Below are positions 19,126 through 27,644 of a stretch of 64,000 nt of DNA, one piece after another. The notes below the pieces were generated by a model. That model had not been told where the DNA came from, did not search any database, and saw only the letters and a program-made list of their open reading frames with translations. The DNA is from Pseudomonas sp. GM21 (GTDB lineage: Bacteria > Pseudomonadota > Gammaproteobacteria > Pseudomonadales > Pseudomonadaceae), in contig NZ_AKJS01000005.1 in assembly GCF_000282215.1 (NCBI RefSeq), positions 56,118 through 120,117 of the forward strand, read 5' to 3'. Position 1 is the stretch's first letter, and every line of letters begins with the position of its first letter. The position numbers were made by a program, and so were the translations under genes.

Positions 19126-19163
19126 TAAAAAAGCCGATGCCGGTGATTAAACCGGCATCGGAC
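19126..19163 (-). terminator. Terminator between 6S RNA and fau
   Basis: On the minus strand a stem GCCGATGCCGGT-type inverted repeat (CGATGCCGGT / ACCGGCATCG) is followed by GGCTTTTTTAC. It lies immediately downstream of the 6S RNA and could end or attenuate its transcript before fau. Confidence 0.8.
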
Positions 19164-19171
19164 TGGAATCA

Positions 19172-19348
19172 GGCTCCCCGGATGAACCGCTGCTGACTTA
19201 GCCCTTGAACCCGAAAGTTCAAGGTGGAAGATGCAGTAGGCTTTAAGGCTTTCCGTCTAGCGGACATGCACACCAGCCCAACGTGCAACCTCCAGGGTAG
19301 TGCGAATCGGCTCAGGGACGTGGTCAACTGGCAAGCACCCCAGGGAGT
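19172..19348 (-). ncRNA. ssrS: 6S RNA
   Basis: About 177 bases between zapA and fau. The minus strand begins near CTCCCTGGGGTGC and ends near CATCCGGGGAGCC, whose ends pair to form the closing stem of 6S RNA. Internal blocks TCCCTGAGCCGAT, GTGCATGTCCG, GACGGAAAGCCTTAA and CACCTTGAACTTTCGGGTTCAAGGGCTAA agree with what I recall of Pseudomonas 6S RNA. A -10 box TATACT (19355-19360 on the minus strand) fits a start near 19348. 6S RNA mimics an open promoter and sequesters sigma-70 RNA polymerase in stationary phase. Ends are estimated. Confidence 0.92.
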
Positions 19349-19379
19349 GATGCGAGTATAACCCAAGCGGTTCGACGAA

Positions 19380-19697
19380 TCAGCCCTTGGTGACGTCCGG
19401 ATCGGTGGCGAGCACCAGATCGACGCGGTCCAGCAGGTCGCGAACCTGTTCGCGAGTCGAGCCGCTGGCCTGTACATCCGGCCTTTCTTCCTTGTGCAGC
19501 AGGTCGTGCGTGATGTTCAGCGCGGCCATGACGGCAATGCGGTCGGCGCCGATGACTTTGCCGCTGCTGCGGATTTCGCGCATCTTGCCGTCCAGGTAGC
19601 GGGCGGCGCTCACCAGGTTGCTGCGCTCTTCCTGGGGGCAAATGATCGAGTATTCTTTGTCGAGGATCTGCACGGTGACGCTATTGCTTGAACTCAT
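19380..19697 (-). CDS. zapA: Cell division protein ZapA
   Basis: A 105-residue protein that binds FtsZ and stabilises the Z ring at mid-cell. The family core is seen in SVTVQILDKEYSIICPQEERSNLVSAARYLDGKMREIRSSGKVIGADRIAVMAALNITHDLL, followed by a coiled-coil helix. Its start overlaps the stop of the upstream coiled-coil gene as ATGA. The transcript probably continues to the 6S RNA region. Confidence 0.93.
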   Translation of the reverse strand: MSSSNSVTVQILDKEYSIICPQEERSNLVSAARYLDGKMREIRSSGKVIGADRIAVMAALNITHDLLHKEERPDVQASGSTREQVRDLLDRVDLVLATDPDVTKG

Positions 19698-19903
19698 GAG
19701 TCTTGCTCCAGGGCCTTGAGGCGCGAAATCATCGATTCGACCTTACGCCGGGCGATTTCGTTTTTTTCAATGAGGTGCGCGCGTTCCTCGCGCCAGGTCT
19801 TTTCCTGAGCTAGTAAGAGTCCGTTTTGGCTCTTAAGTTGCTCGACTCGACTAATTAGCAGTTCGAGTCTGGCCATCAGCGCTTGCAGGTCGGTGTCTTC
19901 CAT
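19694..19903 (-). CDS. Short coiled-coil protein, ZapB-like (TIGR02449 type)
   Basis: About 69 residues, almost entirely a predicted coiled coil: MEDTDLQALMARLELLISRVEQLKSQNGLLLAQEKTWREERAHLIEKNEIARRKVESMISRLKALEQDS. Regular leucine and valine spacing and no signal support this. It is translationally coupled to zapA by ATGA, so it is likely a division-ring partner comparable to ZapB, though that is inference from fold and context. The ATG at 19903 is used; a GTG three codons earlier (19912) is also possible, and neither has a strong ribosome site. Confidence 0.82.
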   Translation of the reverse strand: MEDTDLQALMARLELLISRVEQLKSQNGLLLAQEKTWREERAHLIEKNEIARRKVESMISRLKALEQDS

Positions 19904-20029
19904 AGTGTCCACATAGAGTGTCTGATGGGGGGTAACTGGCGGACAGCCTTTAATAGTCTTGGCGAGTCTGTCGATGTAGGATACAAGGCCTTCATTCTAG
20001 ACATAGCGCCGTCTGGCGCCTAGCTGCCC

Positions 20030-20590
20030 ATGACCATTCAGAATTCCCCGTACCAAGCCTTTGCCACCCTGCTGACTTCCAGCGGTCATAACGTCTCGCC
20101 TGCCGAACTGCATGGCCTGTTACTCGGCCGCAGCTGCGCCGGTGCCGGCTTCACTGCCGAAGAGTGGCTGATAGATGCCGCCGAGCTGCTGGAAAGCGAG
20201 CCGCAAGACAACGTCCGCAACGCTTTGATCGGCTTGCAGGCGATGGTCAAGGGCGAGCTCACCGGTGACGACGTGACCGTCGTTCTGCTGCTGCCGACCG
20301 ATGACGCACCGCTGGCTGACCGTGCCGTCGCACTGGGCCAATGGTGCCAGGGCTTCCTCAGCGGTTTCGGCTTGAACTGCCGGGACAGCAGCATGCTCAG
20401 CTCCGAGGCCACCGAAGTGTTGCAGGACCTGGCAGCCATTTCCCAGGTGCAAGATGCCCTGGAAGAGTCCGAAGACGGCGAAAGCGATTACATGGAAGTC
20501 ATGGAGTACCTGCGCGTCGCTCCGCTGCTGCTGTTCTCCGAAACCAAAAAAGCAGACGTGCCGCCAGCTGCCAAACCGTCGTTGCATTAA
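20030..20590 (+). CDS. ygfB: YgfB-family (UPF0149) protein
   Basis: A 186-residue helical protein of the YgfB/YecA family. Recognisable are [29 protein letters not shown] and [18 protein letters not shown] near the end. In P. aeruginosa YgfB is known to influence ampDh3 expression and beta-lactam tolerance through the regulator AlpA; whether that applies here is unknown. It is the first gene of the ygfB-pepP-ubiH-small ORF-ubiI operon, divergent from the zapA pair. Confidence 0.9.
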   Translation: MTIQNSPYQAFATLLTSSGHNVSPAELHGLLLGRSCAGAGFTAEEWLIDAAELLESEPQDNVRNALIGLQAMVKGELTGDDVTVVLLLPTDDAPLADRAVALGQWCQGFLSGFGLNCRDSSMLSSEATEVLQDLAAISQVQDALEESEDGESDYMEVMEYLRVAPLLLFSETKKADVPPAAKPSLH

Positions 20591-20617
20591 TCGCGATCCA
20601 GGAAAAGCCATCTGCCC

Positions 20618-21952
20618 ATGATTCATATCCCGAAACCGGAATACAGCCGTCGCCGCAAGGCCTTGATGGCGCAGATGGAACCCAACAGCATCGCGATCCT
20701 GCCCGCCGCCGCGGTAGCCATCCGCAACCGCGACGTCGAGCACGTCTACCGTCAAGACAGCGATTTCCAGTACCTCAGCGGTTTTCCAGAGCCTCAGGCC
20801 GTTCTCGTGTTGATGCCGGGGCGCGCGCATGGCGAATACATCCTGTTCTGCCGTGAGCGCAACGCTGAACGAGAGTTGTGGGACGGTTTGCGCGCCGGCC
20901 AGGAAGGCGCAATCCGCGACTTCGGTGCCGACGACGCTTTCCCCATCACTGACATCGACGACATCCTGCCGGGCCTGATTGAAGGGCGCGACCGGGTGTA
21001 TTCGGCCATGGGCAGCAATCCTGAGTTCGACCGGCACCTGATGGACTGGATCAACGTGATCCGCTCTAAAGCGCACCTCGGTGCCCAGCCGCCGAATGAA
21101 TATGTTGCCCTGGATCATCTGCTTCACGACATGCGCCTGTATAAATCGGCGGCAGAAGTGAAGGTGATGCGCGAAGCCGCACGGATTTCCGCCCGGGCGC
21201 ACATCCGCGCGATGCAGGCCAGCCGGGCCGGGCTGCACGAGTTCAGCCTTGAAGCCGAGCTCGATTACGAATTTCGCAAGGGCGGCGCCAAGATGCCGGC
21301 CTACGGTTCGATCGTCGCCGCGGGGCGCAACAGTTGCATCCTGCATTACCAGCAGAATGACGCGGTGCTCAAGGACGGTGATCTGGTGCTGATCGACGCC
21401 GGTTGCGAAATTGACTGCTACGCCAGCGACATCACTCGCACCTGGCCGGTCAACGGCAAGTATTCACCGGAACAGAAAGCGATCTACGAGTTGGTGCTGG
21501 CCTCGCAAGAAGCCGCCTTCGCCGAAATCGCCCCGAACAAACACTGGAATCAGGCCCACGAAGCCACGGTTAAAGTCATTACTGCCGGGCTGGTGAAGCT
21601 GGGCCTGTTGCAGGGCGACGTCGACGAATTGATCGCCAGCGAAGCCTATAAGGCCTTTTACATGCACCGCGCCGGCCACTGGTTGGGGATGGATGTGCAT
21701 GACGTCGGTGAGTACAAGGTCGGCGGCGAATGGCGTGTGCTGGAAGTCGGCATGGCGCTGACGGTGGAGCCGGGGATCTACATTTCCCCGGACAACCAGA
21801 GCGTGGCAAAGAAATGGCGCGGCATTGGCGTACGCATCGAGGACGACGTGGTGGTGACCAAAACCGGTTGTGAAATTTTGACCAGAGACGTACCGAAAAC
21901 GGTCGCCGAGATCGAGGCCTTGATGGCGCAAGCGCGGACGCAAGCAGCGTGA
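20618..21952 (+). CDS. pepP: Xaa-Pro aminopeptidase
   Basis: A 444-residue aminopeptidase P, family M24B, releasing N-terminal residues before proline. The N-terminal domain starts IPKPEYSRRRKALMAQM. The catalytic pita-bread domain supplies metal ligands in LIDAGCEIDCYASDITRTWPVNG (two aspartates), MHRAGHWLGMDVHD (histidine), LTVEPGIYI and VRIEDDVVV (glutamates). It follows ygfB by 27 bases and overlaps ubiH, as in the E. coli pepP-ubiH-ubiI operon. Confidence 0.96.
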   Translation: MIHIPKPEYSRRRKALMAQMEPNSIAILPAAAVAIRNRDVEHVYRQDSDFQYLSGFPEPQAVLVLMPGRAHGEYILFCRERNAERELWDGLRAGQEGAIRDFGADDAFPITDIDDILPGLIEGRDRVYSAMGSNPEFDRHLMDWINVIRSKAHLGAQPPNEYVALDHLLHDMRLYKSAAEVKVMREAARISARAHIRAMQASRAGLHEFSLEAELDYEFRKGGAKMPAYGSIVAAGRNSCILHYQQNDAVLKDGDLVLIDAGCEIDCYASDITRTWPVNGKYSPEQKAIYELVLASQEAAFAEIAPNKHWNQAHEATVKVITAGLVKLGLLQGDVDELIASEAYKAFYMHRAGHWLGMDVHDVGEYKVGGEWRVLEVGMALTVEPGIYISPDNQSVAKKWRGIGVRIEDDVVVTKTGCEILTRDVPKTVAEIEALMAQARTQAA

Positions 21953-23136
21953 GCCGGGTCAATCTGGCAATCATCGGTGGCGGCCTGGTCGGCGCCAGTC
22001 TCGCGATGGCGTTGCAGGCCGGGGCCAAGGCGCGCGGCTGGAAGATCGTCCTGATTGAGCCATTCGCTCCAGGCGATACCTATCAGCCGAGCTATGACGC
22101 CCGCTCCTCGGCGCTGTCCTACGGTGCCAAACAGATTTATCAACGGTTGGGCGTATGGCAGGAAATCTCCCGCCGCGCCGAGCCGATCAAGCAGATACAT
22201 GTGTCCGACCGTGGACGTTTTTCCACTGCCCGGTTATCGGCGATGGAAGAGGGCGTTCCGGCGCTCGGTTATGTGGTGGAAAACGCCTGGCTCGGCCAAT
22301 GCCTCTGGCAAGGTCTGGACAAGGACGTGGTCACCTGGCGATGCCCGGCGGAAGTCACGCGCATGGAACCGCTGACCGACGGCTACCGACTGACCCTCAA
22401 TGACGAAACCACTCTGGAATGCGACCTTGCGGTGCTCGCCGATGGCGGCCGTTCGGGCCTGCGCGAGCAACTGGGGATTGGCATCAAGAAGCGTCCCTAT
22501 AACCAGAGCGCGCTGATCGCCAACATCACCCCGAGCGAAGCGCACAACGGCATGGCCTTCGAACGATTCACCGACGATGGCCCGATGGCGTTGTTGCCGC
22601 TGCCGGAAAACCGCTGCGCGTTGGTCTGGACTCGTCTGGGCATGGACGCGCAACGACTGGCGGCGCTCGATGAAAAGAGCTTCCTCAGCGAGTTGCAGGG
22701 GGTGTTCGGTTATCGCCTCGGCACTCTCAAACAGGTCGGTGCGCGGCATCTTTACCCGCTGACGCTGATCGAAGCCGAAGAGCAGGTGCGTCCGCATCTG
22801 GCGATACTCGGCAACGCGGCCCACAGCCTGCACCCGATTGCGGGACAAGGTTTCAACCTGTCGCTGCGCGATGCCCAGGCCCTGGCTGATGCTTTGCTGA
22901 CCAGCGAGACCGGGCCGGGCGATTTTGCCACCTTGCAGGCTTACCGCGAGCGCCAGCGTCTGGATCAAAACCTGACCGTGGGCTTTTCCGATCAGGTCAC
23001 CCGTTTGTTCGGCAGCACCCAGCCGCTGGTGTCGCTGGGGCGCAACCTCGGTTTGCTCGGTCTCGATCTGTTGCCGCCGGCCAAACGCTGGTTTGCCCGG
23101 CAGGCCATGGGATTGGGTACGCGTCCCGATGCTTGA
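21949..23136 (+). CDS. ubiH: 2-octaprenyl-6-methoxyphenol hydroxylase
   Basis: A 395-residue FAD monooxygenase acting in aerobic ubiquinone synthesis. The FAD-binding fingerprint IIGGGLVGASLAMAL is at residues 8-22, DG-type segment VLADGGRSGLREQLG is near 162, and the second FAD motif ILGNAAHSLHPIAGQGFNLSLRDAQAL is near 285. The start is GTG at 21949, overlapping the pepP stop (GTGA), so translation is coupled. It is followed by a small unknown gene and then the paralogue ubiI. Confidence 0.94.
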   Translation: MSRVNLAIIGGGLVGASLAMALQAGAKARGWKIVLIEPFAPGDTYQPSYDARSSALSYGAKQIYQRLGVWQEISRRAEPIKQIHVSDRGRFSTARLSAMEEGVPALGYVVENAWLGQCLWQGLDKDVVTWRCPAEVTRMEPLTDGYRLTLNDETTLECDLAVLADGGRSGLREQLGIGIKKRPYNQSALIANITPSEAHNGMAFERFTDDGPMALLPLPENRCALVWTRLGMDAQRLAALDEKSFLSELQGVFGYRLGTLKQVGARHLYPLTLIEAEEQVRPHLAILGNAAHSLHPIAGQGFNLSLRDAQALADALLTSETGPGDFATLQAYRERQRLDQNLTVGFSDQVTRLFGSTQPLVSLGRNLGLLGLDLLPPAKRWFARQAMGLGTRPDA

Positions 23137-23338
23137 GTGGCTAACGAGCAGATTCGGCAAAGCGCGGTTGATGCGTTGGTTCGGGTCCTTTTCCCAGTCG
23201 TTCCTGGGCGCAGGCGTTCGGGTGCGGCACATCAGCGATGACTTTCGGGTCGATATTCACGACGGCGCCTGCACCTTGGTGGCGCGGGTCGAAAAAACCC
23301 TTTACGTGCGGCTCAAGCCGCAAGCGAGACAGGCTTAA
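23129..23338 (+). CDS. Small protein of unknown function in the ubi operon
   Basis: A 69-residue protein starting MLEWLTSRFGKARLMRWFGS and ending VRLKPQARQA. It has an amphipathic, arginine- and tryptophan-rich N-terminal half and a short strand-rich middle (GVRVRHISDDFRVDIHDGACTLVARVEKTLYV). There is no signal sequence. The ATG overlaps the end of ubiH by eight bases, and ubiI begins four bases after its stop, so it is embedded in the operon. A small hypothetical gene at the same place is recalled in P. aeruginosa. The position suggests a link to ubiquinone synthesis, but no domain is recognised. Confidence 0.7.
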   Translation: MLEWLTSRFGKARLMRWFGSFSQSFLGAGVRVRHISDDFRVDIHDGACTLVARVEKTLYVRLKPQARQA

Positions 23339-23341
23339 AGC

Positions 23342-24565
23342 ATGGACATGCGCGCAGATCTGCTGATTGTCGGGGCCGGAATGGTCGGCAGCGCCTTGGC
23401 GCTGGCGTTGCAGGACAGCGGGCTGGAAGTCCTGTTGCTGGACGGCAGCCCCCTGAGCGTCAAACCCTTCGATGGCCAGGCGCCGTTCGAACCGCGGGTG
23501 AGTGCCTTGTCGGCGGCCAGCCAGCGGATTCTCGAACGCCTGGGCGTGTGGGACGGCATCGTCAAACGACGCAGCAGCCCTTACACCGACATGCACGTCT
23601 GGGACGGCAGCGGCACCGGGCAGATCCATTTCGCGGCGACCAGTGTGCATGCCGAGGTGCTTGGGCACATCGTCGAGAACCGTGTGGTTCAGGATGCCTT
23701 GCTCGACCGCCTGCACGACTGCGACCTCGGGATGCTGGCCAATGCACGCCTTGAGCAGATGCGCCGCTCGGGTGATGACTGGCTGCTGACCCTGGCCGAC
23801 GGCCGTACGTTGCGCGCACCGTTGGTGATTGCGGCTGACGGTGCCAACTCGGCCGTTCGGCGCCTGACCGGTATGGCGACGCGCGAGTGGGACTATATGC
23901 ACCATGCGATTGTCACCAGCGTGCACAGTTCCAAGGCGCATCAAATGACGGCCTGGCAGCGCTTCACCGACAACGGTCCGCTGGCGTTTTTGCCGCTGGA
24001 GCGCGATGGTCAGCAGGACTGGTGTTCAATCGTCTGGTCGACCACGCCGAGTGAAGCCGAACGCTTGATGGCGCTGGACGACGATAGCTTCTGCCGCGAG
24101 CTTGAGCGCGCCTTCGAAGGCCGACTCGGCACCGTGCTCAGCGCTGACCCGCGACTGTGCGTGCCGCTTCGTCAGCGTCACGCCAAGCGTTATGTAGCCG
24201 AAGGCCTGGCGCTGATCGGCGACGCGGCGCACACCATTCACCCGCTGGCCGGGCAGGGTGTGAACCTTGGCTTCCTGGATGCCGCTGTGCTGGCGGAAGT
24301 TCTGCTGCAAGCCGCTGAACGTGGCGAACGCTTGGCTGATGTCAAAGTGCTGAGCCGTTACGAACGTCGGCGCATGCCCCACAATCTGGCGCTGATGGCA
24401 GCGATGGAAGGGTTTGAGCGGTTGTTCCAGGCGGATCCGTTGCCGGTGCGCTGGTTGCGTAATGCCGGATTGAAGATGGTTGAGCAGATGCCTGAGGCCA
24501 AGGCGCTGTTTGTGCGCGAGGCCCTTGGGTTGACCGGGGATTTGCCAGCTCTGGCCAAGGCCTGA
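23342..24565 (+). CDS. ubiI: 2-octaprenylphenol (C5) hydroxylase, UbiI/VisC type
   Basis: A 407-residue FAD monooxygenase paralogous to UbiH. The dinucleotide fold is LLIVGAGMVGSALALALQDSG near residues 6-26, the DG motif is LVIAADGANSAVRRLTG near 162, and the second FAD motif is LIGDAAHTIHPLAGQGVNLGFLDAAVLAE near 292. It hydroxylates the ubiquinone precursor at C5. It is the last gene of the operon; a possible internal start two codons later would make no functional difference. Confidence 0.9.
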   Translation: MDMRADLLIVGAGMVGSALALALQDSGLEVLLLDGSPLSVKPFDGQAPFEPRVSALSAASQRILERLGVWDGIVKRRSSPYTDMHVWDGSGTGQIHFAATSVHAEVLGHIVENRVVQDALLDRLHDCDLGMLANARLEQMRRSGDDWLLTLADGRTLRAPLVIAADGANSAVRRLTGMATREWDYMHHAIVTSVHSSKAHQMTAWQRFTDNGPLAFLPLERDGQQDWCSIVWSTTPSEAERLMALDDDSFCRELERAFEGRLGTVLSADPRLCVPLRQRHAKRYVAEGLALIGDAAHTIHPLAGQGVNLGFLDAAVLAEVLLQAAERGERLADVKVLSRYERRRMPHNLALMAAMEGFERLFQADPLPVRWLRNAGLKMVEQMPEAKALFVREALGLTGDLPALAKA

Positions 24566-24666
24566 CATTTTCGTTGCCGCTGATGGCCTCATCGCGAGCA
24601 GGCAGGAACGTTCATCATAAAATCCAAGCAGTGCAACATCTGGTAACTCCTCCACAAACTGATCGA

Positions 24667-24697
24667 TTGAGATGCTAAATGTGATTCCTTATCATTT
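24667..24697 (+). promoter_or_regulatory. Sigma-70 promoter overlapped by a Fur box
   Basis: TTGAGA (24667-24672), a 17-base spacer and TATCAT (24690-24695) form a good promoter. Over the spacer and -10 lies AAATGTGATTCCTTATCATTT (24677-24697, read AAATGATAAGGAATCACATT on the other strand), close to the Fur box. It stands 32 bases before the iron-binding protein gene, so iron repression is expected. Confidence 0.7.
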
Positions 24698-24728
24698 GCC
24701 CTCAATTTTTCATCGAGAGATCGCTCCC

Positions 24729-25730
24729 ATGTTGCCGAAGCGTCTACTGACCGCACTCGCCCTGACCCTGATTGGCAGCACCGCCGCCCAGGCTGCTGAT
24801 GAGGTGGTGGTTTACTCCTCGCGTATCGATGAGCTGATCAAACCGGTCTTCGATGCCTACACCGCCAAAACCGGGGTGAAGGTGAAGTTCATCACCGACA
24901 AGGAAGCGCCGCTGATGCAGCGGATCAAGGCTGAGGGCGAGAACGCTACCGCGGACCTGTTGCTGACCGTTGATGCCGGTAACCTGTGGCAGGCCGAACA
25001 AATGGGCATCTTGCAGCCGTTCACTTCCCCAGTGGTCGATGCCAATATTCCGCAGCAATACCGCGCGTCCTCCCATGCCTGGACTGGCCTGAGCCTGCGG
25101 GCGCGGACGATCGCTTACTCCACGGATCGAGTGAAGCCGGGCGAGCTGACCACCTATGAAGCTCTGGCCGACAAAAACTGGGAAGGACGCCTGTGCCTGC
25201 GCACGGCGAAGAAGGTCTACAACCAGTCCCTGACGGCCACCATGATCGAGGTCCACGGCGCCGAAAAAACCGAGAAAATCCTCAAGGGCTGGGTGAGCAA
25301 CCTGTCCACCGACGTGTTCTCGGATGACGTTGCGGTACTGGAAGCGATCAATGCGGGTCAGTGCGATGTGGGTATCGTCAACACCTACTACTACGGTCGC
25401 CTGCACAAGCAAAAGCCCGACCTGGGCGTGAAGCTGTTCTGGCCGAACCAGGCTGATCGCGGTGTGCACGTCAACCTGTCAGGTATCGGCCTGACCAAAC
25501 ACGCTCCGCATCCCGAAGCAGCCAAGGCGCTGGTGGAATGGATGACCACCCCTGAAGCGCAGAAAATCTTCGCCGACGTGAATCAGGAATTCCCGGCCAA
25601 CCCGGCGGTTGCACCTTCGGAAGAGGTCGCGGCCTGGGGCAAATTCGTTGCCGACACTTTGCCGGTGGAAGTGGCGGGCAAGCGTCAGGCTGAAGCGATC
25701 CGCATGATGGACCGCGCTGGCTGGAACTGA
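24729..25730 (+). CDS. Iron(III) ABC transporter substrate-binding protein
   Basis: A 333-residue periplasmic ferric-binding protein of the HitA/FutA/SfuA kind. A signal peptide of about 23 residues ([22 protein letters not shown]) precedes the mature start [31 protein letters not shown]. The adjacent tyrosines in [13 protein letters not shown] are those that coordinate Fe3+ in this family. The ATG at 24729 begins the signal; an upstream in-frame ATG lies inside the Fur site. The partner permease follows after a large repeat. No ATPase gene is adjacent. Confidence 0.93.
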   Translation: MLPKRLLTALALTLIGSTAAQAADEVVVYSSRIDELIKPVFDAYTAKTGVKVKFITDKEAPLMQRIKAEGENATADLLLTVDAGNLWQAEQMGILQPFTSPVVDANIPQQYRASSHAWTGLSLRARTIAYSTDRVKPGELTTYEALADKNWEGRLCLRTAKKVYNQSLTATMIEVHGAEKTEKILKGWVSNLSTDVFSDDVAVLEAINAGQCDVGIVNTYYYGRLHKQKPDLGVKLFWPNQADRGVHVNLSGIGLTKHAPHPEAAKALVEWMTTPEAQKIFADVNQEFPANPAVAPSEEVAAWGKFVADTLPVEVAGKRQAEAIRMMDRAGWN

Positions 25731-25745
25731 CCAGGCTGCTGATGT

Positions 25746-25838
25746 GATCGTTCCCACGCTCTGCGTGGGAATGCATCCCCCGACGCTCCGCGTCGAAGCG
25801 TGACAAAATGTGTGCCCACGCAGAGCGTGGGCGCAATC
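25746..25838. repeat. Large palindromic repeat, copy 2
   Basis: Begins GATCGTTCCCACGCTCTGCG and ends with a diverged complement (GCCCACGCAGAGCGTGGGCG). It sits inside the iron-transport unit between binding protein and permease and is the shortest and most diverged of the five copies. Confidence 0.8.
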
Positions 25839-25871
25839 ATTTCTATCGACTCACACCCCTGAGAACTTTCC

Positions 25872-27488
25872 TTGGCCCACCCCGCCCAACGCCGCTGGTA
25901 TCCCCTGGTCTTCGCCATCGCTGCGCTGGTCCTGTTGCCCCTCAGTGTTTTACTGCTGTCATGGCAAACCATCGATCAACAGATCTGGTCCCACCTTTGG
26001 GACACGCAGATGCCGCGCCTTTTGGGCAACACCCTGACCCTGATACTCGGTGTCGGTGTCGGTGTCACCCTGCTGGGCGTCAGCCTTGCCTGGCTCACCA
26101 GCCTCTGTGAGTTTCCCGGTCGGCGCTGGCTGGACTGGGCGCTGATGCTGCCGTTTGCGATTCCGGCTTACGTGCTGGCGTTTGTCTTCGTCGGCCTGCT
26201 GGATTTCGCCGGCCCCGTGCAAACCCTGATGCGCGAATGGTTTGGCAGCGGCCTGAGGCTGCCGCGCGTACGCTCCACCGGTGGTGTCATCCTCGTGCTG
26301 GTGCTGGTTTTCTATCCCTACGTCTATCTCCTGGCCCGCACCGCGTTCCTCGCTCAGGGCAAGGGCCTGATGGAAGCGGCCCGGGTGCTCGGCCAATCTC
26401 CGTGGCAGGCGTTCTGGCGAGTGGCCTTGCCGATGGCGCGCCCGGCCATCGGCGCGGGGGTGGCGTTGGCACTGATGGAAACCCTGGCCGATTTCGGTGC
26501 GGTGTCGGTGTTCAACTTCGACACGTTCACCACCGCCATCTACAAAACCTGGTACGGATTCTTCAGTCTTTCCACGGCAGCACAACTGGCCAGCCTGTTG
26601 CTGTTGGTGGTGATGGTGGTGCTGTATGGCGAGCGCCGTGCTCGCGGGGCCAACCGCGCGAGCAACGAACGGCCGCGGGTCAAGGCGCTGTATCACCTGC
26701 GCGGGGTCAAGGCGCTGGCGGCGATGAGCTGGTGCGGCCTGGTGTTCGCCTGTGCGTTCGTCATCCCGGTTCTGCAACTAGTGGTGTGGTTCTGGCAGCG
26801 CGGGCGATTGGATCTGGACGAACGTTACACCGGGCTGATCCTCCATACCTTGTACCTGGGCGGCATGGCGGCGTTTATCACGGTCAGCGTTGCTTTGGTG
26901 CTGGCGTTTGCCCGACGTCTGGCACCGACCCGGGCGATCCGCTCCGGCATTGGCTTGGCGAATCTCGGCTACGCTTTACCGGGTTCGGTGTTGGCGGTTT
27001 CGATCATGCTGGCGTTCAGTTACCTGGATCGCGAGCTGGTCATCCCGTTGTCCGGTTGGATTGGTGGTGCCGGTAAACCTTTGCTGCTGGGCAGTTTGTC
27101 GGCGTTGTTGCTGGCTTATCTGGTGCGTTTCATTGCGGTGGCTTACGGGCCACTGGAAAGCAGCCTGGCGCGTATACGGCCATCTTTGCCCGAAGCAGCA
27201 CGTAGTCTTGGCGTCAGTGGGCCGCGACTGTTTTTCAAGGTGTATCTGCCCCTGTTGTTGCCGGGTACGTTGAGCGCCGCGTTGCTGGTATTTGTCGATG
27301 TGCTCAAGGAAATGCCCGCGACCCTGCTGATGCGGCCGTTTGGTTGGGACACGCTGGCCGTTCGGATCTTTGAAATGACCAGTGAAGGTGAGTGGGCGAG
27401 GGCGTCTTTGCCGGCGCTGACTCTGGTATTGGTCGGGCTGTTACCGGTCATCGGATTGATCCGACGTTCGGCGCATCGAAACAGCTAG
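25872..27488 (+). CDS. Iron(III) ABC transporter permease
   Basis: A 538-residue double-length permease of the SfuB/HitB type, with two copies of the binding-protein-dependent transport domain. The coupling loops are LMEAARVLGQSPWQAFWRVALPMARPAIGAG near residue 170 and LPEAARSLGVSGPRLFFKVYLPLLLPG near 445. About twelve hydrophobic segments are visible. The start is TTG at 25872: an in-frame TGA at 25860-25862 excludes a longer version, and MAHPAQRRWYP is a sensible cytosolic start. It works with the upstream binding protein; the ATPase must be encoded elsewhere or be shared. Confidence 0.9.
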   Translation: MAHPAQRRWYPLVFAIAALVLLPLSVLLLSWQTIDQQIWSHLWDTQMPRLLGNTLTLILGVGVGVTLLGVSLAWLTSLCEFPGRRWLDWALMLPFAIPAYVLAFVFVGLLDFAGPVQTLMREWFGSGLRLPRVRSTGGVILVLVLVFYPYVYLLARTAFLAQGKGLMEAARVLGQSPWQAFWRVALPMARPAIGAGVALALMETLADFGAVSVFNFDTFTTAIYKTWYGFFSLSTAAQLASLLLLVVMVVLYGERRARGANRASNERPRVKALYHLRGVKALAAMSWCGLVFACAFVIPVLQLVVWFWQRGRLDLDERYTGLILHTLYLGGMAAFITVSVALVLAFARRLAPTRAIRSGIGLANLGYALPGSVLAVSIMLAFSYLDRELVIPLSGWIGGAGKPLLLGSLSALLLAYLVRFIAVAYGPLESSLARIRPSLPEAARSLGVSGPRLFFKVYLPLLLPGTLSAALLVFVDVLKEMPATLLMRPFGWDTLAVRIFEMTSEGEWARASLPALTLVLVGLLPVIGLIRRSAHRNS

Positions 27489-27644
27489 GTGCCAGTCCTA
27501 CACCTTGCGGCTACAATGCGCGGCATTCGGTGCGGTCCGTCTGACAGACCCGGTGACTTAAATCGGCTGGGAGCCTTCTATTTCAAGGTTTTCACCTCGT
27601 GCAGCACCGGTCCGCACCCTCGCCACGCCCGGAAGGAGAAACCC

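Noticed and set aside
27489..27644. Possible glycine riboswitch before gcvT
   Set aside because: The leader shows only a weak pairing between GGTGCGGTCC and GGTCCGCACC; the conserved tandem aptamer cores of glycine riboswitches are not visible.
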